From: RGIG2000 sp045612665
Lineage (GTDB): Bacteria; Bacillota; Clostridia; Oscillospirales; CAG-272
DNA: 13,614 nt
Reading direction: 5' to 3'
Assembly: GCA_045612665.1 (NCBI GenBank)
Contig: JAZKZO010000067.1
Location: 1-13,614 of the forward strand
Shown: piece after piece, positions 6,361-13,614 of the stretch
Position numbering within the stretch: the first letter of the stretch is position 1
Layout: the number at the start of each line of letters is the position of its first letter
Notes under the pieces: generated by a model
What the model was told of the DNA's origin: nothing
The model's database searches: none
Seen by the model: only the letters and a program-made list of their open reading frames with translations
Translations under genes and position numbers: made by a program

Positions 6361-7107
6361 TTATACAAGCTTTTCCTTATATGCACCGAGCGAGTCCGAA
6401 ATGTCTGCTTCCGACACCACGAAATCAATATCTCTTAGAGTGCAAACGGTGTTTAGGTACGGCTCGCCTATCTTTTGGGAGTTCAAAAGCAAAACGGATT
6501 TTTTCGAGCATTCAATCATTGCCTTGCTTATTTGATTTTCGGCAATCGAGTTATCGGTGAGCTTGCCGTCGGGGGTTAGCGAGGAAACGGAGAAGAAGCA
6601 AATGTCGGCATTGAATTTTCTTATAAACTCCTCGGCAAGCGTTCCAACGTAGCCAAACGAGGTTTTTGATGCCTCGCCACCCGAAACGAACACCTTGATG
6701 CCTGTTTTTTCTAAAATAAATGATGCCTTTGTGCTATTTGTAACAACAATAATCGAGCTTTTAACGCCCGTGCCCAAGAGCTTCAAAAGCTGTAGGCAGG
6801 TAGAAGATGCATCTATCATAACGGTGCTTCCGTCCTTTATTAGGTCGAGGCACTTTTTTGCAATAGCGTCCTTTTCAGAAACGAATTCCTTTTCGCGAAG
6901 CTCCTGAGGAGTGCCTTCCCAACCGACATTATTTATAACAGCGCCACCAGAGGTTCGAATGATTTTTCCAGCGTCTGCGAGAGCCTTTAAATCTCGTCGC
7001 ATTGTCGGTGCGCTAACAAAGAGCTTTGCGCAAAGCTCCTCAATTCTCGCCTCGTGATTTTGGCGTAAATATTCAAGTATTGTTTTTTCTCTATCCTTAA
7101 ATGACAT
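6361..7107 (-). CDS. DeoR-family transcriptional regulator
   Basis: This 248-residue cytosolic DNA-binding repressor or activator usually responds to a sugar phosphate. The N-terminal winged helix-turn-helix (1-57) has the DeoR signature: EELCAKLFVSAPTMRRDLKALADAGKIIRTSGGA. The C-terminal DeoRC sensor domain (about 75-235) has the expected STVMIDASSTCLQLLKLL and the ISVGGEA-like segment VFVSGGEASKTSFGYVG. The start is supported by AGAGG 5 nt upstream. It is transcribed away from the large surface-protein gene, and the 150-nt intergenic region holds TGAGCA-type half sites overlapping that gene's promoter. No sugar kinase, aldolase or transporter lies next to it, so its ligand is unknown and the neighbour is only a likely target. 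Confidence 0.93.
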   Translation of the reverse strand: MSFKDREKTILEYLRQNHEARIEELCAKLFVSAPTMRRDLKALADAGKIIRTSGGAVINNVGWEGTPQELREKEFVSEKDAIAKKCLDLIKDGSTVMIDASSTCLQLLKLLGTGVKSSIIVVTNSTKASFILEKTGIKVFVSGGEASKTSFGYVGTLAEEFIRKFNADICFFSVSSLTPDGKLTDNSIAENQISKAMIECSKKSVLLLNSQKIGEPYLNTVCTLRDIDFVVSEADISDSLGAYKEKLV

Positions 7108-7161
7108 TTTGACCTCTTTTTATTATATTTGATTGAAATTTTCGATATGTTAATCACAAAA

Positions 7162-7208
7162 TGAGCAATTTGTTCAAGGAAAAATGATTATATTGACAAT
7201 TTTGCTCA
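7162..7208. promoter_or_regulatory. Candidate operator: TGAGCA/TGTTCA half sites
   Basis: TGAGCAA (7162-7168) has an exact inverted partner TTGCTCA (7202-7208), with TGTTCA (7171-7176) between, making TGAGCA-ATT-TGTTCA an imperfect palindrome. The last half site falls within the spacer of the promoter at 7193-7221. It is a natural binding site for the divergent DeoR regulator; this is inference. Confidence 0.45.
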
Positions 7209-7221
7209 AATATATTATAAC
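7193..7221 (+). promoter_or_regulatory. Sigma-A promoter of the metallophosphoesterase gene
   Basis: TTGACA (7193-7198) and TATAAC (7216-7221) are 17 nt apart. The ribosome site AAGGAGAG (7240-7247) lies 10 nt before the ATG at 7258. Confidence 0.82.
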
Positions 7222-7257
7222 ATAATTATGGAGAAAATCAAGGAGAGATGATAATTT

Positions 7258-10200
7258 ATGAAAAACATTTATAAAAGAGCTCTTTCGTTTATACTTTGTC
7301 TTTGTATGCTTGTATGCTTTTTGCCCGTGATGGCATTTAGCGTTCTTGCCGAAGAGGAAACGCAGACCGAGACGGAGGAGGTAAAGCCTGACAGGACAGG
7401 CGAGGCCGTTACAATCGTTAACGGAGAATTCACCTTTACGATAAACAAAACCGTTTTCGACGTTGGTGAGCCTATTCTCGTTAGCGGCTCAGGACCTAAC
7501 GCCAAGGACTGGATTGGTATTTACAAGGTTGGTGGAGACGCCTCTATTCTTTGGGCGTTCGTTGATTCGATAGGAGACGGTGTTCAGTTTGACCTGAGAA
7601 CCGATTACGACAGGGTAGAGCAAAGCGCCCTTGCAAATCTTCCCGAGGGTGAATATATCGTTCGTTTGCTTGCAGACGACTCGTCGCACTATTCGGGTGA
7701 AAAGGCAACGGTAAAGATTAGAATCGGTAATCCCGAGCAGACCACCGTAACGGGCGATGCTGCAAAGCTCAGTATTGATAAATACGTATATCAGGCAGGC
7801 GAGACCATTAGCGTTACTTCCGCTCATTTGGCAAGTGACTCGTGGGTTTCTATGCGCGCATACGGTGGATTTTTCTCAAAAACGTCATACGATTGGTATT
7901 GGACCAGCTCAAACAACAGTGAGGGCGTTCGCACCTTTAACGAAACGAGAGGTGGAGAATATATATTCCACCTTTTCCCTGACCAGGCAACCAACTGGGG
8001 CGCGATTGTTGCTTCCGTATATCTCTTTGTAGAAAGTGATTATGCGGTTACGTATCAAAGCCGTCTTCCAAGTGGTGGAGACGTAACTGAGCCTGACACA
8101 CCTGATCCCGAAAATCCAGGCGAAGGCGGTGGCACGACAACTGATCCTGACAACCCAGGCGAAGGCGGTGGCACAACAACTGATCCTGACAACCCGGGTG
8201 AAGGCGGCACAACCGATCCTGATAATCCGGGCCAAGGCGGAGACGTAGGTGGAGATACAGGTGAGGACGATAACACAACCGAATTTCCGGGCAGTCAACA
8301 CATTCAAGCGGACGGCTCCGTTAAAATTGTAAACGGAGATTACGAGCTTTACGTAAACAAAACCGTATACAAGGTTGGAGAGCCTATTCTCGTTAGCGGT
8401 AAGGGCTCGGGCACAAAGGACTGGATCGGTATTTTCCGAATTCAGGCAGGAGCCTCTATTAAGTATCAATATATTGAAAACGTCGGTGACGGTGCAATTT
8501 TCGATTTGACTGAAAATTACATAACGGGCGGCGACTATAACGCTACAACCTCATCACTTCCTGAGGGCGAATACGTAATTCGCTTACAGGAAAACGGAAG
8601 TGACTATTTTGAGGGACACAAGGCACTTGTAAGAATTAAAATCGGCAATCCTACAACAACCGTTTTCGGAGACAGCTCGCTTTTGAGCACGGATAAGACC
8701 TCGTACAAGGTTGGCGAGCCGATTATGGTAACACCTCATATGGTTGAGGGCTACACCGACTCCTGGGTTGGTATTTACAACTTTAATAGCTTCAACAAGG
8801 GCTCGTCCGTTGCTTGGGAATGGGTTAGCACAAACGGCGACGGAGTTGCATACGACGTAACCGAGGGCATTTCTCTTAAAGAGGGCGTATATCTTATCAG
8901 ATTGCTTCCTTACGATACAAACGATATGACAACACAGGTTGCGTATACGGTGGTAACGGTTGGTGAGGACACAGTTGCATCACATAACACACCATTGGTG
9001 CCTGCAACAAATGTTAATGTTACAAACGGTACACACTCTATGACCGTAAACAAGACCAAATTTGAGGTCGGCGAGGAGATTTTGGTAACCGCAACGGGTG
9101 TTGGCGCAAAGGACTGGATCGGTATTTCGTTCCGTGACTCAAGAGATGCTACAATTCGTTGGTATTATATAACCGAGGCAGGCAACGGTAATCCGTATGA
9201 CCTAAGAACTGCATCGAATATCGGTGGAAATCTTAGCGCATATAAGGACATTCCCGCAGGACTTTACACAATTTACCTTGTAGAAAACGATCAATATTTG
9301 CAAAATTCCTTCACGCTTAGCATAAATATTGCGGTTGGTAACGTAGAGGACGCTCAAAATGGTGTAACCGTAGGCGGCGGCACAGCTACAAGCGGCGAGG
9401 CATTGCCACCTGAAAGTGCTGAATATACTCCTAGCGGAAACGGCTACGCGGGTGGAACGGTTACTGTAAATATGCCAGCCGAGGCGCTCAGCAAATACAA
9501 TATCGTTATGTATTGGGCGGATGAAAACGGACCTCTTCAGGGCTACACAGCACACGCGAAGGCAAAGGTTTATAGCTCCATTGTTACCTATACCTTTAGT
9601 GATAGCGTTATAATTCCAAGCGGCGCAACAAGACTTTTGATTTATTCTGAAAGCAGAGCCACAGGTGAGCTTTCCGAGGAGTTTATAAGCATTGACCTAC
9701 CGCAAAATAGCGCGATAGGCGACCTTGGAGCGCCAAGCACGTCGTTCTTTGCAATAAGCGACGTTCATATCGGCTCAACATATGGCGAAAAGCACTTTAG
9801 GCTTATGCTAAAGGACGCGATAGCGCTTTATCCAAACGGTGCGCCCATATATATCTCGGGCGACATTACCGACCACGGCAGCGCCTCGGAATACGAGCAG
9901 CTTATGTCAATCTTTAACGAGGTAATGGCAGAGGCAGGCGCAGACCCTACAAAATATCCGTTGTATCTTGCAATCGGAAACCACGATTATCCGTCAGCTG
10001 CGGGCGCGTTCTTGCAATACGCAACCTTGCCAAACGGAGACCATCCAAGCGATACCTGCTATGATTTTTGGCTAAACGGATACCATTATATTTTCCTTGG
10101 TGGAGATAATGCAAGCGGTCTTGAGGCGTCCTTTACAGAGGAAACTCTTGCTTGGCTTGATAGCAAGCTTGCAGAGAACAGAAGCGAAGAAAGACCTATC

Positions 10201-11145
10201 TTCGTGTTCCTTCATCAGCCAATGTATAATACCGTTTCGGGAAGCCTTCCGGGCGAGGGCTGGGACGGCGTAACAAACGAGGCTGAGCTTCAGGCCGTTA
10301 TCTCAAAATATCCCGAAATAGTAATGTTTAACGGACACACCCACTGGGAAATGAACTCAAAGGGCAATATCTTTGAGGGCACGGATGCGCTTCCAATTCA
10401 CGCATTTAACTGCGCATCGGTAAGCTATTTGTGGACTGCGTTTAATATAACCTCGGGTGAAAATCTCTACGGAAGCCAAGGCTATGCAGTTGACGTTTAC
10501 GATGGAAGAATTGTTGTCCGCGGACGTGACTTTATAGACTCAGAGTGGATAGCGTCGGCACAGTATTCTATTGAATTTGTATCAGAGTGCGAGCACGACT
10601 ATAAGCCAAGCTCCCTTGAGTATCCAAACGGATATGGCTCACAGGGAATTATTGCATCTACCTGTAGCAAGTGCGGTGGCACCTCGATCGAAGCATGTGA
10701 GCCTATCATAAGAGCTCTTGGTTACTCGGTTAAGGAAAGCGACGAAGGCGGCTTTGGAATTTGTGCAGGATATGCCGTAAATCACGAAATGAGAGCGCTC
10801 TTTGAGAGTATAAACGGAGCTACAACCGAAATAGGCGTTGCAATGTTTAATTGCGACTTTATAAATGGAGAGTCCTTCTTTGAAAACGGTTGCATCGCAT
10901 CGGAGAAGGCAAAGCTTCAGGTTAAGATTATAAGCGACGATTATTCAACAGTCAACGTTTACCTTTCGGGCATTACCGAGGAGCTTTACGACCTCGACCT
11001 AGCACTTTGCGCATACGTAAACGTAAGCAAGTCGGGTGAGCAAACCAAGACAGGCTTCATTCAAGCCACTCCAAGCAAGTCGGTTAGCACCATAACCAAA
11101 AACGACGGAACGCTTAGAACAGTAAGCTACAATTCGCTAAAATAA
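7258..11145 (+). CDS. Secreted multi-domain calcineurin-like metallophosphoesterase with Ig-like repeats
   Basis: The protein has 1295 residues. A signal peptide (about 1-31, ending FSVLA) leads to five Ig-like modules of 95-115 residues (about 50-158, 165-262, 354-465, 477-572, 585-696). Their shared pattern is VNG..ELYVNKT.Y.VGEPILV, KDWIGI, ASI.W.YI..GDG..FDL and LPEGEYVIRL; the second and fourth are divergent. An acidic DPDNPGEGGGTTT linker (276-342) splits modules 2 and 3. A further beta-domain (about 705-815) precedes a phosphoesterase domain (about 828-1080) with a complete metal site: D835-V-H837, G868-D869-ITD872, G907-N-H909-D910, H986 and G1026-H-T-H1029. The C-terminal region (1105-1295) carries C1111-x-H1113 and C1136-x2-C1139, like a zinc ribbon. 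No LPxTG, SLH or dockerin is visible. The substrate is unknown; a cell-surface or secreted phosphodiesterase or phosphatase is likely. It is monocistronic, with its own promoter and terminator. Confidence 0.88.
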   Translation: MKNIYKRALSFILCLCMLVCFLPVMAFSVLAEEETQTETEEVKPDRTGEAVTIVNGEFTFTINKTVFDVGEPILVSGSGPNAKDWIGIYKVGGDASILWAFVDSIGDGVQFDLRTDYDRVEQSALANLPEGEYIVRLLADDSSHYSGEKATVKIRIGNPEQTTVTGDAAKLSIDKYVYQAGETISVTSAHLASDSWVSMRAYGGFFSKTSYDWYWTSSNNSEGVRTFNETRGGEYIFHLFPDQATNWGAIVASVYLFVESDYAVTYQSRLPSGGDVTEPDTPDPENPGEGGGTTTDPDNPGEGGGTTTDPDNPGEGGTTDPDNPGQGGDVGGDTGEDDNTTEFPGSQHIQADGSVKIVNGDYELYVNKTVYKVGEPILVSGKGSGTKDWIGIFRIQAGASIKYQYIENVGDGAIFDLTENYITGGDYNATTSSLPEGEYVIRLQENGSDYFEGHKALVRIKIGNPTTTVFGDSSLLSTDKTSYKVGEPIMVTPHMVEGYTDSWVGIYNFNSFNKGSSVAWEWVSTNGDGVAYDVTEGISLKEGVYLIRLLPYDTNDMTTQVAYTVVTVGEDTVASHNTPLVPATNVNVTNGTHSMTVNKTKFEVGEEILVTATGVGAKDWIGISFRDSRDATIRWYYITEAGNGNPYDLRTASNIGGNLSAYKDIPAGLYTIYLVENDQYLQNSFTLSINIAVGNVEDAQNGVTVGGGTATSGEALPPESAEYTPSGNGYAGGTVTVNMPAEALSKYNIVMYWADENGPLQGYTAHAKAKVYSSIVTYTFSDSVIIPSGATRLLIYSESRATGELSEEFISIDLPQNSAIGDLGAPSTSFFAISDVHIGSTYGEKHFRLMLKDAIALYPNGAPIYISGDITDHGSASEYEQLMSIFNEVMAEAGADPTKYPLYLAIGNHDYPSAAGAFLQYATLPNGDHPSDTCYDFWLNGYHYIFLGGDNASGLEASFTEETLAWLDSKLAENRSEERPIFVFLHQPMYNTVSGSLPGEGWDGVTNEAELQAVISKYPEIVMFNGHTHWEMNSKGNIFEGTDALPIHAFNCASVSYLWTAFNITSGENLYGSQGYAVDVYDGRIVVRGRDFIDSEWIASAQYSIEFVSECEHDYKPSSLEYPNGYGSQGIIASTCSKCGGTSIEACEPIIRALGYSVKESDEGGFGICAGYAVNHEMRALFESINGATTEIGVAMFNCDFINGESFFENGCIASEKAKLQVKIISDDYSTVNVYLSGITEELYDLDLALCAYVNVSKSGEQTKTGFIQATPSKSVSTITKNDGTLRTVSYNSLK
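8104..8241 (+). repeat. In-frame tandem repeat encoding the acidic Pro/Gly linker
   Basis: Four consecutive units of 39, 39, 33 and 27 bp encode DP(D/E)NPG(E/Q)GG with a shrinking GTTT tail. The first two are nearly identical in DNA, so unit number may vary by slippage or recombination. It separates Ig-like modules 2 and 3 of the phosphoesterase protein. Confidence 0.85.
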
Positions 11146-11146
11146 C

Positions 11147-11177
11147 AAAAAAGCTCGACCACGTGTCGAGCTTTTTT
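11147..11177 (+). terminator. Rho-independent terminator
   Basis: The stem AAAAAAGCTCGAC (11147-11159) pairs with GTCGAGCTTTTTT (11165-11177) around CACGT. It starts 2 nt after the stop codon of the phosphoesterase gene. The stem core GCTCGAC is the same as in the terminator at 6269-6298. Confidence 0.93.
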
Positions 11178-11180
11178 AAG

Positions 11181-11226
11181 TGTGAAGTGCGAAGCGCGAA
11201 ACGCGAAGTTAATTCGGAATGCAAAG
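11181..11226 (+). repeat. Heptad repeat array (YGYGAAR), about six units
   Basis: TGTGAAG, TGCGAAG, CGCGAAA and CGCGAAG run without gaps from 11181 to 11208. After TTAA come two degraded units, TTCGGAA and TGCAAAG (11213-11226). It begins 3 nt after a terminator T-run, like the array at 6301-6328. Confidence 0.7.
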
Positions 11227-11303
11227 GGGATGAAATCCACCAAGGCGGATGAAATCCCGTTGGGATGAAATCCAAGTAGAACTTGGATGAAATCGCTTCG
11301 CGA
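11227..11303. repeat. Mini-hairpin array, left half
   Basis: Four short inverted repeats follow each other: ATCC..GGAT (11235-11250, one mismatch inside), ATCCC-GTT-GGGAT (11254-11266), ATCCAAGT-AGA-ACTTGGAT (11270-11288) and TCGC-TTC-GCGA (11293-11303). They are joined by a constant GAA, so that ATGAAATC recurs. GGAT-GAA-ATCC can itself pair, so alternative foldings compete. Confidence 0.85.
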
Positions 11304-11385
11304 CGAATGATAATAAGGCTCCATCTGGGAGGGAGCTGGCGCGTAGCGACTGAGGGAGAGTGCGCAAAAGAGAACAATCCTTACA
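11304..11385. mobile_element. Core between the two hairpin arrays, MITE-like
   Basis: This 82-nt segment has a GCTCC (11318-11322) / GGAGC (11332-11336) stem, a CGC-GTA-GCG hairpin just after it, then GACTGAGGGAGAG. From memory it resembles a palindromic repeat common in gut Firmicutes genomes; I cannot confirm this here. It has no coding capacity, and I see no clear target-site duplication. Confidence 0.45.
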
Positions 11386-11483
11386 ATGAATTGCAACCTC
11401 ACGGTTGCATGAATTGACACTACGTGTCATGAATTGCGGTAAACCGCATGATTTGCCTTCGGCATAGGGTTGCAATTTGCAAC
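11386..11483. repeat. Mini-hairpin array, right half
   Basis: The hairpins are TGCAACC-TCAC-GGTTGCA (11392-11409), TGACAC-TAC-GTGTCA (11415-11429), TGCGGT-AA-ACCGCA (11435-11448), TGCC-TTC-GGCA (11454-11464) and GTTGCaatttGCAAC (11469-11483). ATGAATTG or ATGATTTG links the first four. The linker differs from the left array (ATGAAATC) only in its last bases, giving a joint ATGAAWTS, and both arrays have the same orientation. Confidence 0.85.
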
Positions 11484-11498
11484 GGAGTGTGTTATACT
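11470..11498 (+). promoter_or_regulatory. Promoter of the TraX-like gene, -35 inside the repeat
   Basis: TTGCAA (11470-11475) and TATACT (11493-11498) are 17 nt apart. The -35 box lies in the last hairpin of the array, so the repeat may supply part of the promoter. Confidence 0.6.
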
Positions 11499-11510
11499 AT
11501 AAATAGTATA
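11493..11510. promoter_or_regulatory. Perfect 18-bp palindrome over the -10 box
   Basis: TATACTAT-AA-ATAGTATA is a perfect inverted repeat starting at the -10 hexamer. It may be an operator or start-site structure; AT-rich chance symmetry is also possible. Confidence 0.4.
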
Positions 11511-11528
11511 AATTTCAGGGGGGAGAGT

Positions 11529-12266
11529 ATGCAAAAAGTAAGGCTTTTAAGCTCGAATGCGCTAAAGCTGATTGCGTGTGTGTCGATGCTCATCGACCAT
11601 ATTGGCGTAATGCTTTTTCCGAGCGTAACGCTCCTTCGAATTCTTGGGCGAATCGCGTTTCCGATTTTCGCGTTTACGATTGCACAGGGCGCAAGGTACA
11701 CCAAAAACAGGCTAAAATATCTTACTTGCGTTTTGTTTTTTGCGTGCATTTGCCAAATCGGCATAGAATTTGCGCTTTCAAAGCCGTATCTTTGCGTGCT
11801 TGTAACCTTTTCGCTTTCAATTCTTGTAATTTACGCGCTCGACCTCTTTAAGCGCACGCTTTTTTGGCACGACGTGAGGCTAATTCAAATAATTTTGTCG
11901 TTTTTACTATTCGCTATAGCCGTTGTGGCGGTATATTTTCTAAACAGGCTATCAAGAGTTGAGTATGGATTTTTCGGTGCGATGCTACCTGTGCTTGTAA
12001 GCCTACCGTATATGCCCAAGGGCGCAAGCGAGAAAATCAAGAAAATCGACACGCACCTTGTGTCGCTTGCCCTTTGCGCTGTCGGTATGTGCCTTATGCT
12101 CCTTGATGCGCCACTTGGTAAAATTCAGTTATTTTCGTTTTTAGCGCTTCCGATTCTTTTGCTTTATTCGGGCAAAAGAGGTAAGTGGAAGCTCAAATAT
12201 TTCTTTTATATCTTCTATCCGACACATATTTTAGTGCTTGCCGTGATAGCTTTTCTTGTGAGGTAA
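11529..12266 (+). CDS. TraX-like integral membrane protein
   Basis: This 245-residue protein belongs, by its motifs, to the TraX family (named after the F-plasmid pilin N-acetylase). Chromosomal relatives are common in Firmicutes and their role is unknown. It has NALKLIACVSMLIDHIG (10-26), LRILGRIAFPIFAFTIAQG (36-54) followed by RYTKNRLKYL, many hydrophobic helices, and a C-terminal KYFFYIFYPTHILVL, all typical. The ATG at 11529 is preferred because a GGGGGGAGAG ribosome site ends 1-2 nt before it and a promoter lies at 11470-11498. An in-frame ATG at 11448 falls inside the hairpin array and upstream of that promoter. No pilin or conjugation gene is nearby, so a transfer role is unlikely; modification of a surface sugar or lipid is conceivable. 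It is coupled to the next gene. Confidence 0.85.
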   Translation: MQKVRLLSSNALKLIACVSMLIDHIGVMLFPSVTLLRILGRIAFPIFAFTIAQGARYTKNRLKYLTCVLFFACICQIGIEFALSKPYLCVLVTFSLSILVIYALDLFKRTLFWHDVRLIQIILSFLLFAIAVVAVYFLNRLSRVEYGFFGAMLPVLVSLPYMPKGASEKIKKIDTHLVSLALCAVGMCLMLLDAPLGKIQLFSFLALPILLLYSGKRGKWKLKYFFYIFYPTHILVLAVIAFLVR

Positions 12267-12269
12267 ACC

Positions 12270-13614
12270 ATGTTAGATTTTGCAAAGGATAAAAAATTTT
12301 GGAAAAACGTGCGCGAAAGCGACGATTTTGCTCAGCACAGGGCGGAGCTTTTGGCTCTTTACGAGAGTGCGTTCAAGCAAAGACCGCGCGCACATAGTGC
12401 TAAGGACATTTTGGAAAATAACGACCACGGGCTTTGGAGATTGCAGTTTGACCACTTGCAGTCAAGCGCGCTTTTGTCGCTCATTTATCCTGAAAACGAG
12501 CAGTATTATAATGATTTAATCGACACAGTGTGGGCTTATCTTGACGATTACGCGTGGGCACCGCTCGGTCATTATACGGAGCAGTATTACGGAAAAACGC
12601 CAAAGGACTTTGACAACGGTCTTATCGACATTTTCGCATCAAGCGTTGGATTTGCACTTTGCGAGGTAAAAAATCTCTTTGAGGACCGTTTCCCACAGCT
12701 CTTAAAGGACCGAATCAGCCACGAGGTAAGACGCCATATAATCGAGCCTTATTGCTCTCGCAAGTATTTTTGGGAATCTCACGACAACAACTGGACTGCC
12801 GTTTGCACGAGTGGCGTTGCATGCGCTATGATGTACGAAGCGCCCGAGCTGTTTTTTGAGCATCAGGCGAGAATTCACGCATCGATGGAGTGCTATCTTG
12901 CAAGCTACAAGGACGACGGAATGTGCGTTGAGGGCATCGGCTATTGGCAATTCGGCTTCGGATTTTTCAGCGCCTACGCTATGCTTGAAAGAGAGCTTAC
13001 GGGTGGCAGGGTTGACTGGTTTGCGCGCGAAAAGGTTAAGGAAATCTCCAAAAATCTTCAAAAGGTGTTCTTACAGCGCGACGTTATCGTTACCTTTAGC
13101 GACTGTAGCATAATTCAAAAATATCATATGGGCTTGCCACATATGCTCCGTCATATCTACGGTGATATGATTGAGCCTCTCCCGATTACAATGGGCAGAG
13201 TGGTAGAGGATAACACACACTTTAACTTCGCTCTTCGCGCCTTTATTTATTTTAATAAGAGCAATATAACCGACTCTGTGCGCGAAAACGTAACCTACTG
13301 TGCGAAAAATTCGTGCTATCTTACAAGACGCACATCGAAATACGGCTTTGCGACAAAGGGTGGAAATAACGGTGAAAGCCATAACCACATTGACGTTGGC
13401 TCGTTTATTTTGGCAAGCGATAACAGGCAAATCATTTGCGATATCGGCGCAGGGCCTTACGAGGACGGCTATCACACAAATAGAAGATACACATCCTTCA
13501 ATCCGAGCGCCTATGCGCACAATATTCCTATAATTGACGGAATTGGCGAGGACGATATCGCGCGTGAGGACGTTATTGTTAAGTATGACGAGGACGCGTC
13601 GAGCGCTAAAATGG
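12270..13614 (+). CDS. Heparinase II/III-like polysaccharide lyase, 3' end outside the window
   Basis: The frame stays open from the ATG at 12270 to the window end (448 codons, no stop). The N-terminal part is an alpha-helical (alpha/alpha) toroid with HDNNWTAVCTSG (171-182) and VEGIGYWQFGFGFF (220-233). From about residue 340 begins the beta-sandwich heparinase II/III-like domain with ESHNHIDVGSFIL (369-381; H371 and H373 are candidate metal or catalytic residues), DIGAGPYEDGYHTNRRYTSFNPSAYAHNIPIIDG. Such enzymes cleave uronic-acid-containing glycans (heparin, alginate and others) by beta-elimination; the substrate cannot be told. GAGG (12260-12263) inside the end of the TraX-like gene is the ribosome site, and only 3 nt separate the two genes, so they are co-translated. 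No signal peptide is visible, suggesting cytoplasmic action on imported oligosaccharides. Confidence 0.87.
   Translation, partial: MLDFAKDKKFWKNVRESDDFAQHRAELLALYESAFKQRPRAHSAKDILENNDHGLWRLQFDHLQSSALLSLIYPENEQYYNDLIDTVWAYLDDYAWAPLGHYTEQYYGKTPKDFDNGLIDIFASSVGFALCEVKNLFEDRFPQLLKDRISHEVRRHIIEPYCSRKYFWESHDNNWTAVCTSGVACAMMYEAPELFFEHQARIHASMECYLASYKDDGMCVEGIGYWQFGFGFFSAYAMLERELTGGRVDWFAREKVKEISKNLQKVFLQRDVIVTFSDCSIIQKYHMGLPHMLRHIYGDMIEPLPITMGRVVEDNTHFNFALRAFIYFNKSNITDSVRENVTYCAKNSCYLTRRTSKYGFATKGGNNGESHNHIDVGSFILASDNRQIICDIGAGPYEDGYHTNRRYTSFNPSAYAHNIPIIDGIGEDDIAREDVIVKYDEDASSAKM

Noticed and set aside
8048..8278. Open reading frames on the minus strand within the linker region
   Set aside because: They are composition shadows of the Pro/Gly/Asp repeat in the phosphoesterase gene, with low-complexity products and no ribosome site.
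11114..11475. Three overlapping minus-strand reading frames across the hairpin arrays
   Set aside because: They lie in repeats, have no ribosome sites, and run through the terminator; their products resemble no family.
11227..11483. CRISPR array
   Set aside because: The repeated linkers are only about 8 nt, the intervening parts are self-complementary and of unequal length, and no cas gene is present.
11529..12266. Part of a conjugative element because of the TraX similarity
   Set aside because: There are no mobilisation, pilus, coupling or integrase genes in the window, and chromosomal TraX-like proteins are common in Firmicutes.
12702..13061. Minus-strand reading frames inside the lyase gene
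   Set aside because: They are antisense shadows of a clear heparinase II/III-like coding frame on the plus strand.

Overview
The window (13.6 kb, moderate GC) looks like chromosome from an uncultured gut- or rumen-type clostridium (Firmicutes, Clostridia). Reasons: strong AGGAGG-like ribosome sites, TTGACA/TATAAT promoters, Rho-independent terminators, a split Na+-pumping oxaloacetate decarboxylase, a TraX-like membrane protein, carbohydrate-active enzymes, and dense palindromic intergenic repeats. Taxonomy is inference; there is no rRNA or tRNA to anchor it.

Layout. (1) 1-2022: the 3' part of a glycoside-hydrolase-like gene, then a membrane-anchored beta-propeller-like protein, closed by a terminator. 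(2) 2023-2362: a 125-bp palindromic repeat, a weak terminator-like hairpin, then a good promoter and a hairpin-bearing leader. (3) 2363-6052: the oxaloacetate decarboxylase operon in the order gamma-like (oadG), biotin carrier, beta (oadB), alpha carboxyltransferase (oadA). The last two genes are separated by 220 nt holding a second palindromic repeat and a GAAA-capped hairpin. The alpha subunit moves CO2 from oxaloacetate to biotin on the separate carrier protein; the membrane beta subunit decarboxylates carboxybiotin and exports Na+. (4) 6053-6360: a third repeat copy, a fourth internally deleted copy, a bidirectional terminator and a heptad array. (5) A DeoR-family regulator on the minus strand, divergent from (6) a 1295-residue secreted protein with repeated Ig-like modules and a calcineurin-type metallophosphoesterase domain. 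(7) 11146-11528: a terminator, a second heptad array, two arrays of mini-hairpins flanking a conserved-looking core, and a promoter whose -35 box lies in the last hairpin. (8) A TraX-like integral membrane protein, tightly coupled to a heparinase II/III-like polysaccharide lyase gene that runs off the window.

The least ordinary content is between the genes. A palindromic element of about 125 bp occurs three times full length and once deleted. Its three helices are kept by different, compensating bases in each copy, and two copies begin inside the last codons of oad genes. The second is the mini-hairpin array element at 11227-11483, with its shared ATGAAWTS linker. These are the best candidates here for something undescribed. 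The protein genes belong to recognisable families.
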